Source: Glycomyces harbinensis (GTDB taxonomy: Bacteria > Actinomycetota > Actinomycetes > Mycobacteriales > Micromonosporaceae). Taken from it: a stretch of DNA of 64,000 bases. Below the pieces are notes generated by a model. The model saw only the letters and a list, made by a program, of their open reading frames with translations. It was not told the origin of the DNA and ran no database searches. Both the position numbers and the translations under genes were made by a program. Below, piece after piece: positions 44,127 to 56,383 of this stretch (positions within the stretch are counted from its first letter, which is position 1; the number at the start of each line of letters is the position of its first letter). The DNA is taken from assembly GCF_900101745.1 (NCBI RefSeq), contig NZ_FNAD01000004.1:1-64000 (forward strand), given 5' to 3'.

Positions 44127-46640
44127 TTAGGCGCCGAACGCGACAAACGGGTGCCACGGCCGGTGCTCGCCAACGGCCGCAAGTGCTTCGGCGGGGCTGG
44201 CACCCGCAGCGCAGTGGCGGTGGAACTCGATCATCATCTCGGCGGCCATGTCATCGGGCACCTGGCCGAGACTCGATACGACGGTGGAGGCACCGGCGTG
44301 CAGCAGCGCCGCGGTGAAGCCGAGCGTCTCATTCCCGACGGCGACCGTCGACCTGCCGAGGTCGCACGAGGAGAGGACGACATGGCTCGGCGGCTGGTCG
44401 AGACCGAGGAGCTCATACGCGTTCAGCGAGCCCTTGCCGAAGTCGAGTCGGGAGAACAGGACGTTGTTCGGCTCGTGGTGGCCGTGCGCTGCGATGTGCG
44501 CGATCGAGGCGCCGTCGAGCGCGCTGAGCACGGCATCGGGGTCGGATTCCTTCGCGGAGATGCGGAGCGGGTCCGCATAGAGTTCCGCGATGGAATCCAC
44601 TTCGCTGTCGGCCCGGGTGAGGTTCGGCCCTGCGACGACCAGTGCGCGGCCGGTCGCGGCGGGACGCTGCACCGCACGCCACCAGGCCTCGGCCGAGGGT
44701 GAGACGGTGACAGCCCGACCGCGAAGGGGCGGCAACAGCGGCCACGGCACCCAGTTGAGTCGGCTGTGCGGAACGATGACCACCTGCCGGTCCCCGACGT
44801 AGTCGGCAATCGGCTTCCAAATGCCATCGGCAAGTGCGGTCGCGCTGCGCCGAATCGCGCCTTCGACGCTCGCCTGAATGCGGGGGTGGAGCCTCCGGCG
44901 GCTGCCGAGGGCGTCGAGGTCCGCGCCCAGACGACGTTCGAGCTCTGCCGCATCCTGGAGCGGCATCATCCACGTGAACTGCAGCCCGTCGCCCCCGGCG
45001 AGCACCGCGCATACCTTGTTGGCGATCTCGAACATGTTGACCACGACGGTGTTTCGCGATTCGGCGAGATCATGAATGGCATGGGGAGCGATGCGGTCGG
45101 CCCGTTTTCCCGAGCCGGGCTGCGCGCGCTCGTGAGCGCGGATCTCCTCCTCCAGCTCGTGGACTCGGCCGAGCGCCTCGGCGTCGTCGCCGCCTTCGAC
45201 CTGCAGATCCCAGAGTCGTTGACGTGCTTGGCGAAGCTGACCGAGGGCTTCCCGGGCCGCGGGATCGGTGCTGGGCTTGACCGGCGGAATTCGAAGCGCT
45301 TGGGCGCGACTGCGTTCGACCCACCAGAGCATGTCCTTAGGGCCGCTGTGCCTGGCCACGTGACCGAGCCCCATGAACGCGAGCTGGGTCCCGAGGGCGG
45401 AGACCCCGGCCTGGAACTCGACCGAGCCGAAGGCCATCCGATACTCATCGAGCAGGTTGAGTCCGGCGAGCAGCTCAGGAAGGGGATCGCGATCCTGCGC
45501 CACCGCGAGTTCCGCCTTGGCGAGATACCGTGCCAACTCCTCGGCCAGCACGTCGTGGCCCGGTCCGTCGTGTTCGCCCTGGAGCATTTCCTCGACGCCG
45601 TCGAGCTCGCCGGCATTGATCTTGGCGCGGGCGGCGAGGATCTTGGCCTGCTTGAGCCTGAGGGTCCAGCCGCGCTGTTCCAGGGCATCGCACAGCCGCT
45701 GCACCTTGTTCGCGAAGTCCGAGCCCTGCTGACCCGAGTCGAACTGTCCCTGAAGAATGAGCAGGCGGGCCAGGAAGGCCATCGGCTCGTTCCCCTGGCT
45801 GTAAAGCGAATCCATCGCCTGTCTGGCCCATTGGTCGGCCTGTTCGGATCGGTTGTCCTCGAAGGCGGCGAGTGCCCGCCAGTATTCGGCCATCGCTGCA
45901 TTCCGCTGGTCGCCCGCGAGTCGTTGCGCGGCAATGGCGTGCTCCCACCGCTCGGCGGCCTGCCGATACATGCCGACGCTCAGCAGTGCGTGGGCGTAGG
46001 AGGCATCGACAAAGGACTCGAGGTCCGGAGCGAGCTTTCGGAACTGCTCACGGGCCACATCGAATGCCGTGAGCGCCTTGGTGACCTCGCCCAGGTCGAG
46101 CAGAAGCAAGGCCTCGGCGTGGATCGCCCTCGCCCGGTTGACGGGGACATCGACGGTGTTGTAGAGCTCGATTGCGCGCTGGATGCTCTCCATTCCCTTG
46201 CGCAGTTCGCCTAGATCTCTCCACACCATCGCGCGGTTGTAGAACGATGCCGCATAGAAATTGCCGGGACCGTATTGCGCCAGTAGCGGCTCAGCCATCT
46301 CGAACCAGTGCAGTGCGTCGGTGAGGCGACCGTTCTGCCAGAGGATCAGCGCGCGCTGATGCAGCAGAATTCCTCGGTCTTCAGGGAATGCGAGGGTATC
46401 GGCGAAGTCGAGAAGCCGCTGCCCTTCCGCCGAAGCGCCGAGACTCGCCCGGTTGAAAGCCATCACCATCAGGATCTTGGTGGTCAGGCGCGCCCGCGCG
46501 GTCCCCACTTCCGGGAGTCGTTCTTCACTCCAATCGAGGAGTGCCAACGCCTCCTCCAGAACCGCTGCCGATTCTGCGATTCGGCCGCGACGGTTGAGGC
46601 GCTGACCACGTGTGAACAAACGCCAAGCGCCGTGGAGCAT
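44127..46640 (-). CDS. TPR-CHAT caspase-like protease
   Basis: 837 residues. Residues about 1-480 are helical TPR-like repeats, with typical pairs such as NRAMVWRDLGELRKGMESIQRAIELYN, forming a sensor or partner-binding solenoid. The C-terminal CHAT domain (about 560-837) is a caspase-related cysteine peptidase; the catalytic dyad is intact as His719 in IAAHGHHEPNN and Cys759 in VVLSSCDLGRS. No signal peptide or membrane helix is visible, so it is cytoplasmic. It starts 10 nt after the small beta-domain gene and is the last gene of the S8-sigma-CHAT operon. Its likely role is a triggered protease acting on an operon partner; this is inferred. Confidence 0.9.
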   Translation of the reverse strand: MLHGAWRLFTRGQRLNRRGRIAESAAVLEEALALLDWSEERLPEVGTARARLTTKILMVMAFNRASLGASAEGQRLLDFADTLAFPEDRGILLHQRALILWQNGRLTDALHWFEMAEPLLAQYGPGNFYAASFYNRAMVWRDLGELRKGMESIQRAIELYNTVDVPVNRARAIHAEALLLLDLGEVTKALTAFDVAREQFRKLAPDLESFVDASYAHALLSVGMYRQAAERWEHAIAAQRLAGDQRNAAMAEYWRALAAFEDNRSEQADQWARQAMDSLYSQGNEPMAFLARLLILQGQFDSGQQGSDFANKVQRLCDALEQRGWTLRLKQAKILAARAKINAGELDGVEEMLQGEHDGPGHDVLAEELARYLAKAELAVAQDRDPLPELLAGLNLLDEYRMAFGSVEFQAGVSALGTQLAFMGLGHVARHSGPKDMLWWVERSRAQALRIPPVKPSTDPAAREALGQLRQARQRLWDLQVEGGDDAEALGRVHELEEEIRAHERAQPGSGKRADRIAPHAIHDLAESRNTVVVNMFEIANKVCAVLAGGDGLQFTWMMPLQDAAELERRLGADLDALGSRRRLHPRIQASVEGAIRRSATALADGIWKPIADYVGDRQVVIVPHSRLNWVPWPLLPPLRGRAVTVSPSAEAWWRAVQRPAATGRALVVAGPNLTRADSEVDSIAELYADPLRISAKESDPDAVLSALDGASIAHIAAHGHHEPNNVLFSRLDFGKGSLNAYELLGLDQPPSHVVLSSCDLGRSTVAVGNETLGFTAALLHAGASTVVSSLGQVPDDMAAEMMIEFHRHCAAGASPAEALAAVGEHRPWHPFVAFGA

Positions 46641-46650
46641 TCTTCATATG

Positions 46651-47187
46651 CTACAGCCGCACTGCGGGCGTGACGACAACCGCTGGCAGTCCTTCTCGCT
46701 GAAGCGCTTCATCGGGCCGGATCACCAGTTGGAACATCTGCCCGTCGGGCAAGCCTTCGAGCGCGAACCGGCCGGACTCATCGGTTGAGGCCCTTCGAGA
46801 GCCCTCGGGACTTCTGAGTTCGACCTCGTAGGTGCCTTCGGGCCCTATCCATCCGTCTAGGCGAAGTTCTCGCAGTGCGGATGGGCGCGGGGTCACCATC
46901 ACGGTCACCGACTCGCAGTCGAAGGTGACCGAGGCCGGATCACCTTGGCCGACGACCAGGTCGGCGTCGCCTCTGGTCGGCACGAGTTCACTTGAGCGTG
47001 ACACCCTGGCCACTCGCGCATCGAGTTCCGCTTCGAGTTCGAGCACGAACTGCACCCGCTCGTTGAGGTCCTCCGGCAGTGGATCGTCCCGGTGGTGCAG
47101 TTCGTTGATCACCGAGAGAATCCGCTCGTCGCAGGAGTCCAAAGGCTCGTATTCACCCTGATCTTCGAGTTCAGGCCGCATGTTCAT
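46651..47187 (-). CDS. Small protein with a carboxypeptidase-regulatory-like beta domain (sigma/CHAT operon)
   Basis: 178 residues. The N-terminal 75 residues are acidic and helical (DERILSVINELHH, LNERVQFVLELEAELDARV). The C-terminal part is a small beta-sandwich of the carboxypeptidase-regulatory type, with RLDGWIGPEGTYEVELRSP and the diagnostic GRFALEGLPDGQMFQLVI. No secretion signal. Its ATG at 47187 lies inside the sigma gene (17-nt overlap) behind GAGGAG, so the two proteins are made in step. That arrangement, and its place between sigma factor and CHAT protease, makes it a candidate anti-sigma factor or CHAT substrate. No homology proves this. Confidence 0.8.
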   Translation of the reverse strand: MNMRPELEDQGEYEPLDSCDERILSVINELHHRDDPLPEDLNERVQFVLELEAELDARVARVSRSSELVPTRGDADLVVGQGDPASVTFDCESVTVMVTPRPSALRELRLDGWIGPEGTYEVELRSPEGSRRASTDESGRFALEGLPDGQMFQLVIRPDEALQREGLPAVVVTPAVRL

Positions 47188-47788
47188 CCCGCTCCTCACC
47201 TCCACTCCAGGACGGATCGTCCAGGAGCGTTTTCCTCAGTTTGTCCAGGCAACGGCCCCGGGTGGGACCGATGCTCCCCCTCTTCATCCCGAGTGCCCCG
47301 GCGATGACGTCGTAATCGGGCCGGGCGACCGTCGCCACGAAGGCGAGCAGTCTCCGGCACCGTTCAGGCTGGGCAAGGAAGGCACGGCGCACGGCTTCTC
47401 GCTCGACATCGCGGACCAGGTCGTCCTCGATGCCTTCGGCGGCCTTTTCCTCCTGGATGTCGATGGGATCGGCGACGATCTCCCGCCGCATGTGCCCGAT
47501 CTGCTTCCAGGCCTCCCGGCTGACCGTGGTGAGCAGCCACTTGGTCAGCGCCCGAGGTTGCTCCAGCTCTTTATCGATGTGCCACAGTCGAAGCCAGGCC
47601 GTCTGCACGACGTCCGAGGCGCTCTCCCGATCGAGGCCCGTGCGACGGGCCGCTCGCCACAGGAGCTCGTTGAGCTCGCCGACGAGGACCTGCTGCGCGG
47701 TGCCGTCGCCGGCGCGCGCGGCGAGATAGAGCCGCGCGCGCCGGTCGTAATCGACGGCAGCCACCGAATGAGCCGAAATCGCGTTCAT
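47171..47788 (-). CDS. Sigma-70 family RNA polymerase sigma factor (ECF-like)
   Basis: 205 residues with the two-domain layout of small sigma factors. Region 2 (about 25-100) contains DVVQTAWLRLWHIDKEL for -10 recognition; region 4 (about 140-190) has the helix-turn-helix DVIAGALGMKRGSIGPTRGRCLDKLR. No fused anti-sigma or SnoaL domain. Its ATG is 4 nt behind the S8 peptidase stop, and its 3' end overlaps the beta-domain gene. The RGSIGPTRGRCL helix is typical of sigma factors found beside CHAT genes in Actinobacteria (from general familiarity, not checked). Probable targets include its own operon. Confidence 0.9.
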   Translation of the reverse strand: MNAISAHSVAAVDYDRRARLYLAARAGDGTAQQVLVGELNELLWRAARRTGLDRESASDVVQTAWLRLWHIDKELEQPRALTKWLLTTVSREAWKQIGHMRREIVADPIDIQEEKAAEGIEDDLVRDVEREAVRRAFLAQPERCRRLLAFVATVARPDYDVIAGALGMKRGSIGPTRGRCLDKLRKTLLDDPSWSGGEERDEHAA

Positions 47789-47792
47789 GATT

Positions 47793-49343
47793 TCAGGCTA
47801 GCTGCTTCTTCAATCGCCTCAACGCTTCGTGTGCGCGCGCTGACGCTTGAACGGCGTCATTCACCTCGCCGGCCTCGGCCTCCGCCATCGCGTTCACCAG
47901 GAACGATGCCGCCAAGGGCGCGGCGAACGAGGTGCCGCTCCAGACCGCGAACCCGGACGAGAAGTCGTCGGGGTCATGGCTTTCCCTGTGGCGGTTGAGG
48001 CTTGTGGACTTGGAACGGCGATCGGGCATACGCGAGCCCTTCGCCTCGCACGGGTACGTGCTCACCAACCCGGCCCCGGTGGCGTAGCACGAGACCCAGG
48101 GGCCCTCGTTGGAGAACATCGCGATGTGGCGGTTGGGGTTCAGGGCCCCGACGCTCAGGATCGGCGCGGCGTTCTCCACCGGGGAGTGCGCCGCGAACGC
48201 CGCCGGGTAGAAGGGCCGGTCCGAGGACTGGTTTCCGGCCGCGGCCACCACAGGGATGCCAAGGGCGACAAGGCGCTGCAGAGCGTCGCCGATCCAGCCG
48301 CCGGGCTGGTCGTCCGGGTCCTCGTCGACATAGCCCATGGCCAGGACGACCACGTCGACCGCGATCGCCTCCGCGTCTCCGCGGCGGGCGGCCTCGACCT
48401 GGTCGGCCACATGGTGGATGGCGGCGATGACCTCGTGCTCATAAGCGAGTCCGTCGTTGTGGATCACTCGGAGCGAATAGATCTGGACGTTCGGCGACAT
48501 CTGCCGAAGCAGGCCGGTCATGAACGTGCCGTGCCCGAAGTGGCTGGCGACCTCGCCGATGAGGGTGGGCTCGTGTACCGGGCCCTCCCACGGGTCGTCC
48601 AGCGGCGGCGCGGGCGAGTCGGAATGCTGCCCGAGCTTGGTCTGGAAGGCGTGGTCGACCACCACGAAGGTGTCCTCGTGCTCGGTCCGGTCGGACACGT
48701 CGAAGGCCGGGTGCCGCGAGGGGACGCCGGTGTCCAGGACAGCGACGCGCAGGCGCTTGTCCAGCCGCGAGCGCTTGGGCATGGGGTTCACCATGTCGAC
48801 CGGGATGCGTCCGAGCGAATGCGAGTGACCGTCGCCGATCGGCGGCTCACCGCTGCCGATCCCGCCGCCGCCCGTCTTCGAGCAGATCATCAGGTGCTCG
48901 AGGCGGACCTTGTCGAGCAGTTCGCTCGGCAGGCTCGCGTCGCTCGAGTCGGTGCGCAGCCGCTGGAGCAGCGACCACGCGTCGACGGCGGCCTGGTCGC
49001 CGTGGGTGCTCGTGACCGGGACTCGGTACGAGCCCTGGCCGGAGACGATCGAAGTCGCGGACTGGCTCTCCAGGAGCATGCCGGTCGGGCGGATCGCCGC
49101 TTCGAGCTTCTCGCGGGTCTCGGCGTCGTTGATGACCGACTCGTCCACCAGCAGGCGGTCGTAGCGGTAGATGGTGCCCACCGGCGAGGACTGGCCGGCG
49201 GTGCGGACGACCTGGCCGGGGGCCAGGACTCGACCGCCGTGGCGGTCCAGTGTGGAATACGACAGCTCGGGCACGCCGCTCATGTGGTCGCGGCGCGGAT
49301 TGGGCTTCAGATGGGGTTCGTTATCGGCGAACACCAATCGCAT
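47793..49343 (-). CDS. Cytoplasmic S8 (subtilisin) family serine peptidase
   Basis: 516 residues. The catalytic triad is complete: Asp204 in AVLDTGV, His271 in FGHGTFMTG, Ser472 in WSGTSFAAP, with the oxyanion Asn371 in AAGNQSS. About 200 residues precede the catalytic domain with no signal peptide; they may be an inhibitory or recognition domain. The absence of an export signal is unusual for the family and points to an intracellular regulatory protease. The ATG at 49343 has GAGGAG upstream; the frame opening at 49523 has no homology. It is the first gene of the four-gene operon with the sigma factor, beta-domain protein and CHAT protease. Confidence 0.9.
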   Translation of the reverse strand: MRLVFADNEPHLKPNPRRDHMSGVPELSYSTLDRHGGRVLAPGQVVRTAGQSSPVGTIYRYDRLLVDESVINDAETREKLEAAIRPTGMLLESQSATSIVSGQGSYRVPVTSTHGDQAAVDAWSLLQRLRTDSSDASLPSELLDKVRLEHLMICSKTGGGGIGSGEPPIGDGHSHSLGRIPVDMVNPMPKRSRLDKRLRVAVLDTGVPSRHPAFDVSDRTEHEDTFVVVDHAFQTKLGQHSDSPAPPLDDPWEGPVHEPTLIGEVASHFGHGTFMTGLLRQMSPNVQIYSLRVIHNDGLAYEHEVIAAIHHVADQVEAARRGDAEAIAVDVVVLAMGYVDEDPDDQPGGWIGDALQRLVALGIPVVAAAGNQSSDRPFYPAAFAAHSPVENAAPILSVGALNPNRHIAMFSNEGPWVSCYATGAGLVSTYPCEAKGSRMPDRRSKSTSLNRHRESHDPDDFSSGFAVWSGTSFAAPLAASFLVNAMAEAEAGEVNDAVQASARAHEALRRLKKQLA

Positions 49344-49623
49344 GGGAGCTCCTCTGGTCGTCTCTCGGGGGGGTATGCGGTTATGTGTCGAGGAGGGGGA
49401 TCCTTCGAGATCCATTCTCCTCGCCAGTCGCAACGCGCGGGGTACACGCGAGCTCCGATAGGTCGGGAGGCACTCAGGCCCGGAATGCCGTGAACGCCAC
49501 GGGCTGGGCGGGTATCGCGACAATCACCTGGGAAGAGACCTCCGCGTTCGATGGGATACATCCCGCGTTCCCGTTTTTGAACTTGGCACGTTCACTCCAA
49601 GGTGGAAAACTCCCCCGCGCGCG
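49344..49623 (-). promoter_or_regulatory. Upstream region of the S8-sigma-CHAT operon with repeat-rich candidate operator
   Basis: 280 nt without a gene. On the minus strand two GAACGCG heptamers (49564-49570 and 49543-49549) are 21 bp apart, about two helical turns, and flank a 12-bp palindrome GGGATGTATCCC (49553-49564, overlapping the first heptamer by one base). A TGAAC-N7-GTTCA inverted repeat lies at 49578-49594. The GGGAAC element resembles the GGAAC -35 of ECF promoters, but a matching -10 was not found at normal spacing. Confidence 0.5.
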
Positions 49624-49663
49624 AACGGCCGCGCCGACCACCTGGGTGGCCGGCGCGGCCGTT
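49624..49663 (-). terminator. Terminator of the DUF397 gene
   Basis: Long hairpin: a 13-bp outer stem AACGGCCGCGCCG / CGGCGCGGCCGTT, one A-C mismatch, then an inner CCACC/GGTGG stem closing on TG. It lies 24 nt beyond the DUF397 stop codon. Confidence 0.85.
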
Positions 49664-49686
49664 TGACCTCGGGTTCGGTTGTGGCC

Positions 49687-49986
49687 CTAGCGCTTCACGG
49701 GCTCGTCCTCGTCGTCGTCCTCGATGATCTCGACGATGGGCTCGTCGTCCCAGCTCTCGAGGTCGAACTCGCCGTCGCGGACGCCCTCGACGAAGGCCTC
49801 CCACTCGGACGGGGTGTAGATGAGGACGTCGCCCTCGGGGTCCTCGGCCATGCGCAGGGCCACCAGGCCGTTGTCGGCGTAGCCGATCTCCAGTGCCGCC
49901 GGCGTGCCGTCCTCGTGGGTGGTGCGTTCCCAGCGGGCCGCGGCGGTGTCGAACTCGCCCTTGAGCGGGTGCTCACGCTTCGTCAT
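49687..49986 (-). CDS. DUF397 domain-containing protein
   Basis: 99 residues. The C-terminal half has the DUF397 pattern, with LIYTPSEWEAFVEGVRDGEFD and a strongly acidic tail (IEDDDEDEP). Such small proteins are abundant in Streptomyces and relatives and are usually encoded next to XRE-family regulators, with which they form toxin-antitoxin-like or regulatory pairs. No XRE gene is adjacent here, so this is an orphan copy. It lies between two strong hairpins, so it is transcribed on its own. Confidence 0.82.
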   Translation of the reverse strand: MTKREHPLKGEFDTAAARWERTTHEDGTPAALEIGYADNGLVALRMAEDPEGDVLIYTPSEWEAFVEGVRDGEFDLESWDDEPIVEIIEDDDEDEPVKR

Positions 49987-50001
49987 GGCCCAAGCATAAA
50001 A

Positions 50002-50027
50002 GGGCCCGGACCGCGCGGTCCGGGCCC
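50002..50027. terminator. Terminator of pruA
   Basis: A 26-bp perfect palindrome: 11-bp stem GGGCCCGGACC / GGTCCGGGCCC with a CGCG loop, 14 nt beyond the pruA stop and 15 nt upstream of the DUF397 start. Confidence 0.88.
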
Positions 50028-50041
50028 CTCGTGCGGTTCTA

Positions 50042-51667
<1,626 letters not shown>

Positions 51668-51891
51668 CGCACCCTCCCATTGATTCGATGGCAACTACGA
51701 TTTCATGTCTTTGATCTGTAGGTTACAAGACGCGCATCGCTATCGCCATCCTCGCACAGTTCCTCCCTCGCGACCTGGTGCGATGCGAACAAATACGGGC
51801 CCGGCGGACTGTGGGAGCGCCCAGGGCGGGTCCCGACCACATTCGCGCCTCCGCGGGCGGCCCGGAGGCGGGCGGTCCGTACGCTGGGCTG

Positions 51892-52926
51892 GTGACGAAC
51901 TCGCAGGAAACACGGTCGCAGGAAGCACGGTCGGAGAAGGCACCGTCGCAGGAAGCACGGTCCGAGCGGGCGAAGGACGTGCCGTCGCCGGAGCCCGAGC
52001 CGCAGGAGGCGCCGGCCGCGAGCGCCGGCGAGTCCGCCGACCCGGTGCACGAGGCCCCCCGGCCCGGCCGGCCCGCGCTGTGGGTGCTCGGCCTCGCCGC
52101 CGCCCTCTCGCTCGGCGGCGTCGTCTACTCCCTCTACCGCGTCCTCGGCATGGCCGAAGGACTCGACGACACCGGCGTCATGCTCCTGGCGAACAACCTG
52201 TTCAGCCCCATCATCGTCACCGCCTTCGCCGGCGCGGTCGGCGGCGCCGTCGCCCCGCGCCTCATCCTTAAAAGGCGCAGTAAGGGCCCGCGGCGGGCGG
52301 TCGCCGCGCTCGGCTTCACCGTCGTCGGCATCATCGCGGCCGTCGTCGCCTACCTGAGCTTCAGCGTCGACGCCGACATCGCGCTCGCCCTGGCGCTCGT
52401 CCTGTTCGGCTCGGCGCTCGTCGGCGGGCTCTTCGCACTCCCGGCGCGCAGCGTCACCGTCGTCGCCGGCCTGAGCGCGACCCTGCTGCTCCTGCTGTCG
52501 ATGTACGCGCGCGGCGTGCTCCAGCGGACCTCGACGGTGAGCCTGTTCTCCGACCCGCTCGACGAGTACGGCGCGCTCGGCAGCGCCGTCCCGTTCATCA
52601 CCGGGCTCGCCTGCGGCCTGTGCGCGTTCCTGTACCTGCGCCGCAAGAAGGCCGGCGTGAAGCTCCTCGGGCACCTGCTCGCCGGCGCGATCCCCGGCGC
52701 GATCTGGCTGGTCTCGACCGTGCTCGCGCAGATCGGCGTCGAGGCGGTCCTCAACATCGGGCTCGAGGAGGTCTCGGCGCTCGACACGGCGTTCCTCGCG
52801 CTGAGCTTCCAGTGGCAGTACAACGGCTCGATGACCGCGATGTTCGCCGGGGCGTTCTGCGCGGTGCTGGCCTACGGCCTGCTCATGCCGAAGGCCCCTA
52901 AGGCCAAGGCCGCCAAGAGCTCCTGA
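51892..52926 (+). CDS. Multi-pass membrane protein with repetitive charged N-terminus
   Basis: 344 residues. The first 60 are hydrophilic and repetitive (degenerate SQEARSE units, DNA repeats of CGCAGGAAGCACGGTC), then about eight to nine membrane helices between 63 and 330 with a Lys/Arg-rich loop after helix 2 (LKRRSKGPRR). I do not recognise a family. GTG start; TACGCT at 51880-51885 lies 6 nt upstream, suggesting a leaderless transcript. Its 3' end overlaps the convergent DUF6912 gene by 55 bp. Confidence 0.72.
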   Translation: MTNSQETRSQEARSEKAPSQEARSERAKDVPSPEPEPQEAPAASAGESADPVHEAPRPGRPALWVLGLAAALSLGGVVYSLYRVLGMAEGLDDTGVMLLANNLFSPIIVTAFAGAVGGAVAPRLILKRRSKGPRRAVAALGFTVVGIIAAVVAYLSFSVDADIALALALVLFGSALVGGLFALPARSVTVVAGLSATLLLLLSMYARGVLQRTSTVSLFSDPLDEYGALGSAVPFITGLACGLCAFLYLRRKKAGVKLLGHLLAGAIPGAIWLVSTVLAQIGVEAVLNIGLEEVSALDTAFLALSFQWQYNGSMTAMFAGAFCAVLAYGLLMPKAPKAKAAKSS

Positions 52927-53354
52927 AGTTCCTCCGGGGCGTACCAGTCCAGGACGTTCGCCTCGATCAGCCCCAGGTCCGGGGAGCCCGACGCCAGCTC
53001 GGCGGCGATCTCCTCGGCGGCGGCCGCGTCGTCCACGTGGATCGCCGCGACCTGCTTCAGGCTCACGCCGCCCTCGAAGTCCGCCTCGGTGCCCTCGGCC
53101 CGCTCGATCACCAGCGCCTCGGGCACGTCCGCCGAGATCACGACCCGCCGCGGGACCTGGCCGGCCAGCAGCCCCACCGACGCCGTCGCGGCGTCGGCGA
53201 ACGCCGTGTACTCCAGGTCCTCGACGTCGGCGCCCGGCGCCGCGCCGGTGAGCCAGGCCGTGACCGCGTGCACCGTCGCCACCGGCCGCACCTCGCCGGC
53301 CTCGGCGAGGTGCGCCAGCATCGCGACGTCCGCTGGAATGTAGATGCGCGCCAT
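52872..53354 (-). CDS. DUF6912 family protein
   Basis: 160 residues. The N-terminus RIYIPADVAMLAHLAEAGEV and the block VHAVTAWL...LEYTAFADAATASVGLL match the small actinobacterial family found beside secA. Core: VVISADVPEALV and an acidic, helical C-terminus ending in LQELLAAL. Cytoplasmic, function unknown. The ATG at 53354 is 5 nt behind secA, so it is in the secA operon. Its 3' end is antisense to the last 55 bp of the membrane-protein gene. Confidence 0.78.
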   Translation of the reverse strand: MARIYIPADVAMLAHLAEAGEVRPVATVHAVTAWLTGAAPGADVEDLEYTAFADAATASVGLLAGQVPRRVVISADVPEALVIERAEGTEADFEGGVSLKQVAAIHVDDAAAAEEIAAELASGSPDLGLIEANVLDWYAPEELQELLAALALGAFGMSRP

Positions 53355-53359
53355 GCCGC

Positions 53360-56272
<2,913 letters not shown>

Positions 56273-56383
56273 GGAAGATCAGCCCCCAGCAACGTCTTGA
56301 CCAAATCGGGTGGATTTCCCGCTCAATAGTACGCGTAGGCGGTGACTGGCCCGGACGCCGCCGGTGCGGCACAATCGTTGCCT

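Noticed and set aside
44127..49343. Type III-E CRISPR (Craspase) locus
   Set aside because: The TPR-CHAT plus sigma parts resemble it, but there is no gRAMP effector, no Cas gene and no repeat array in the window.
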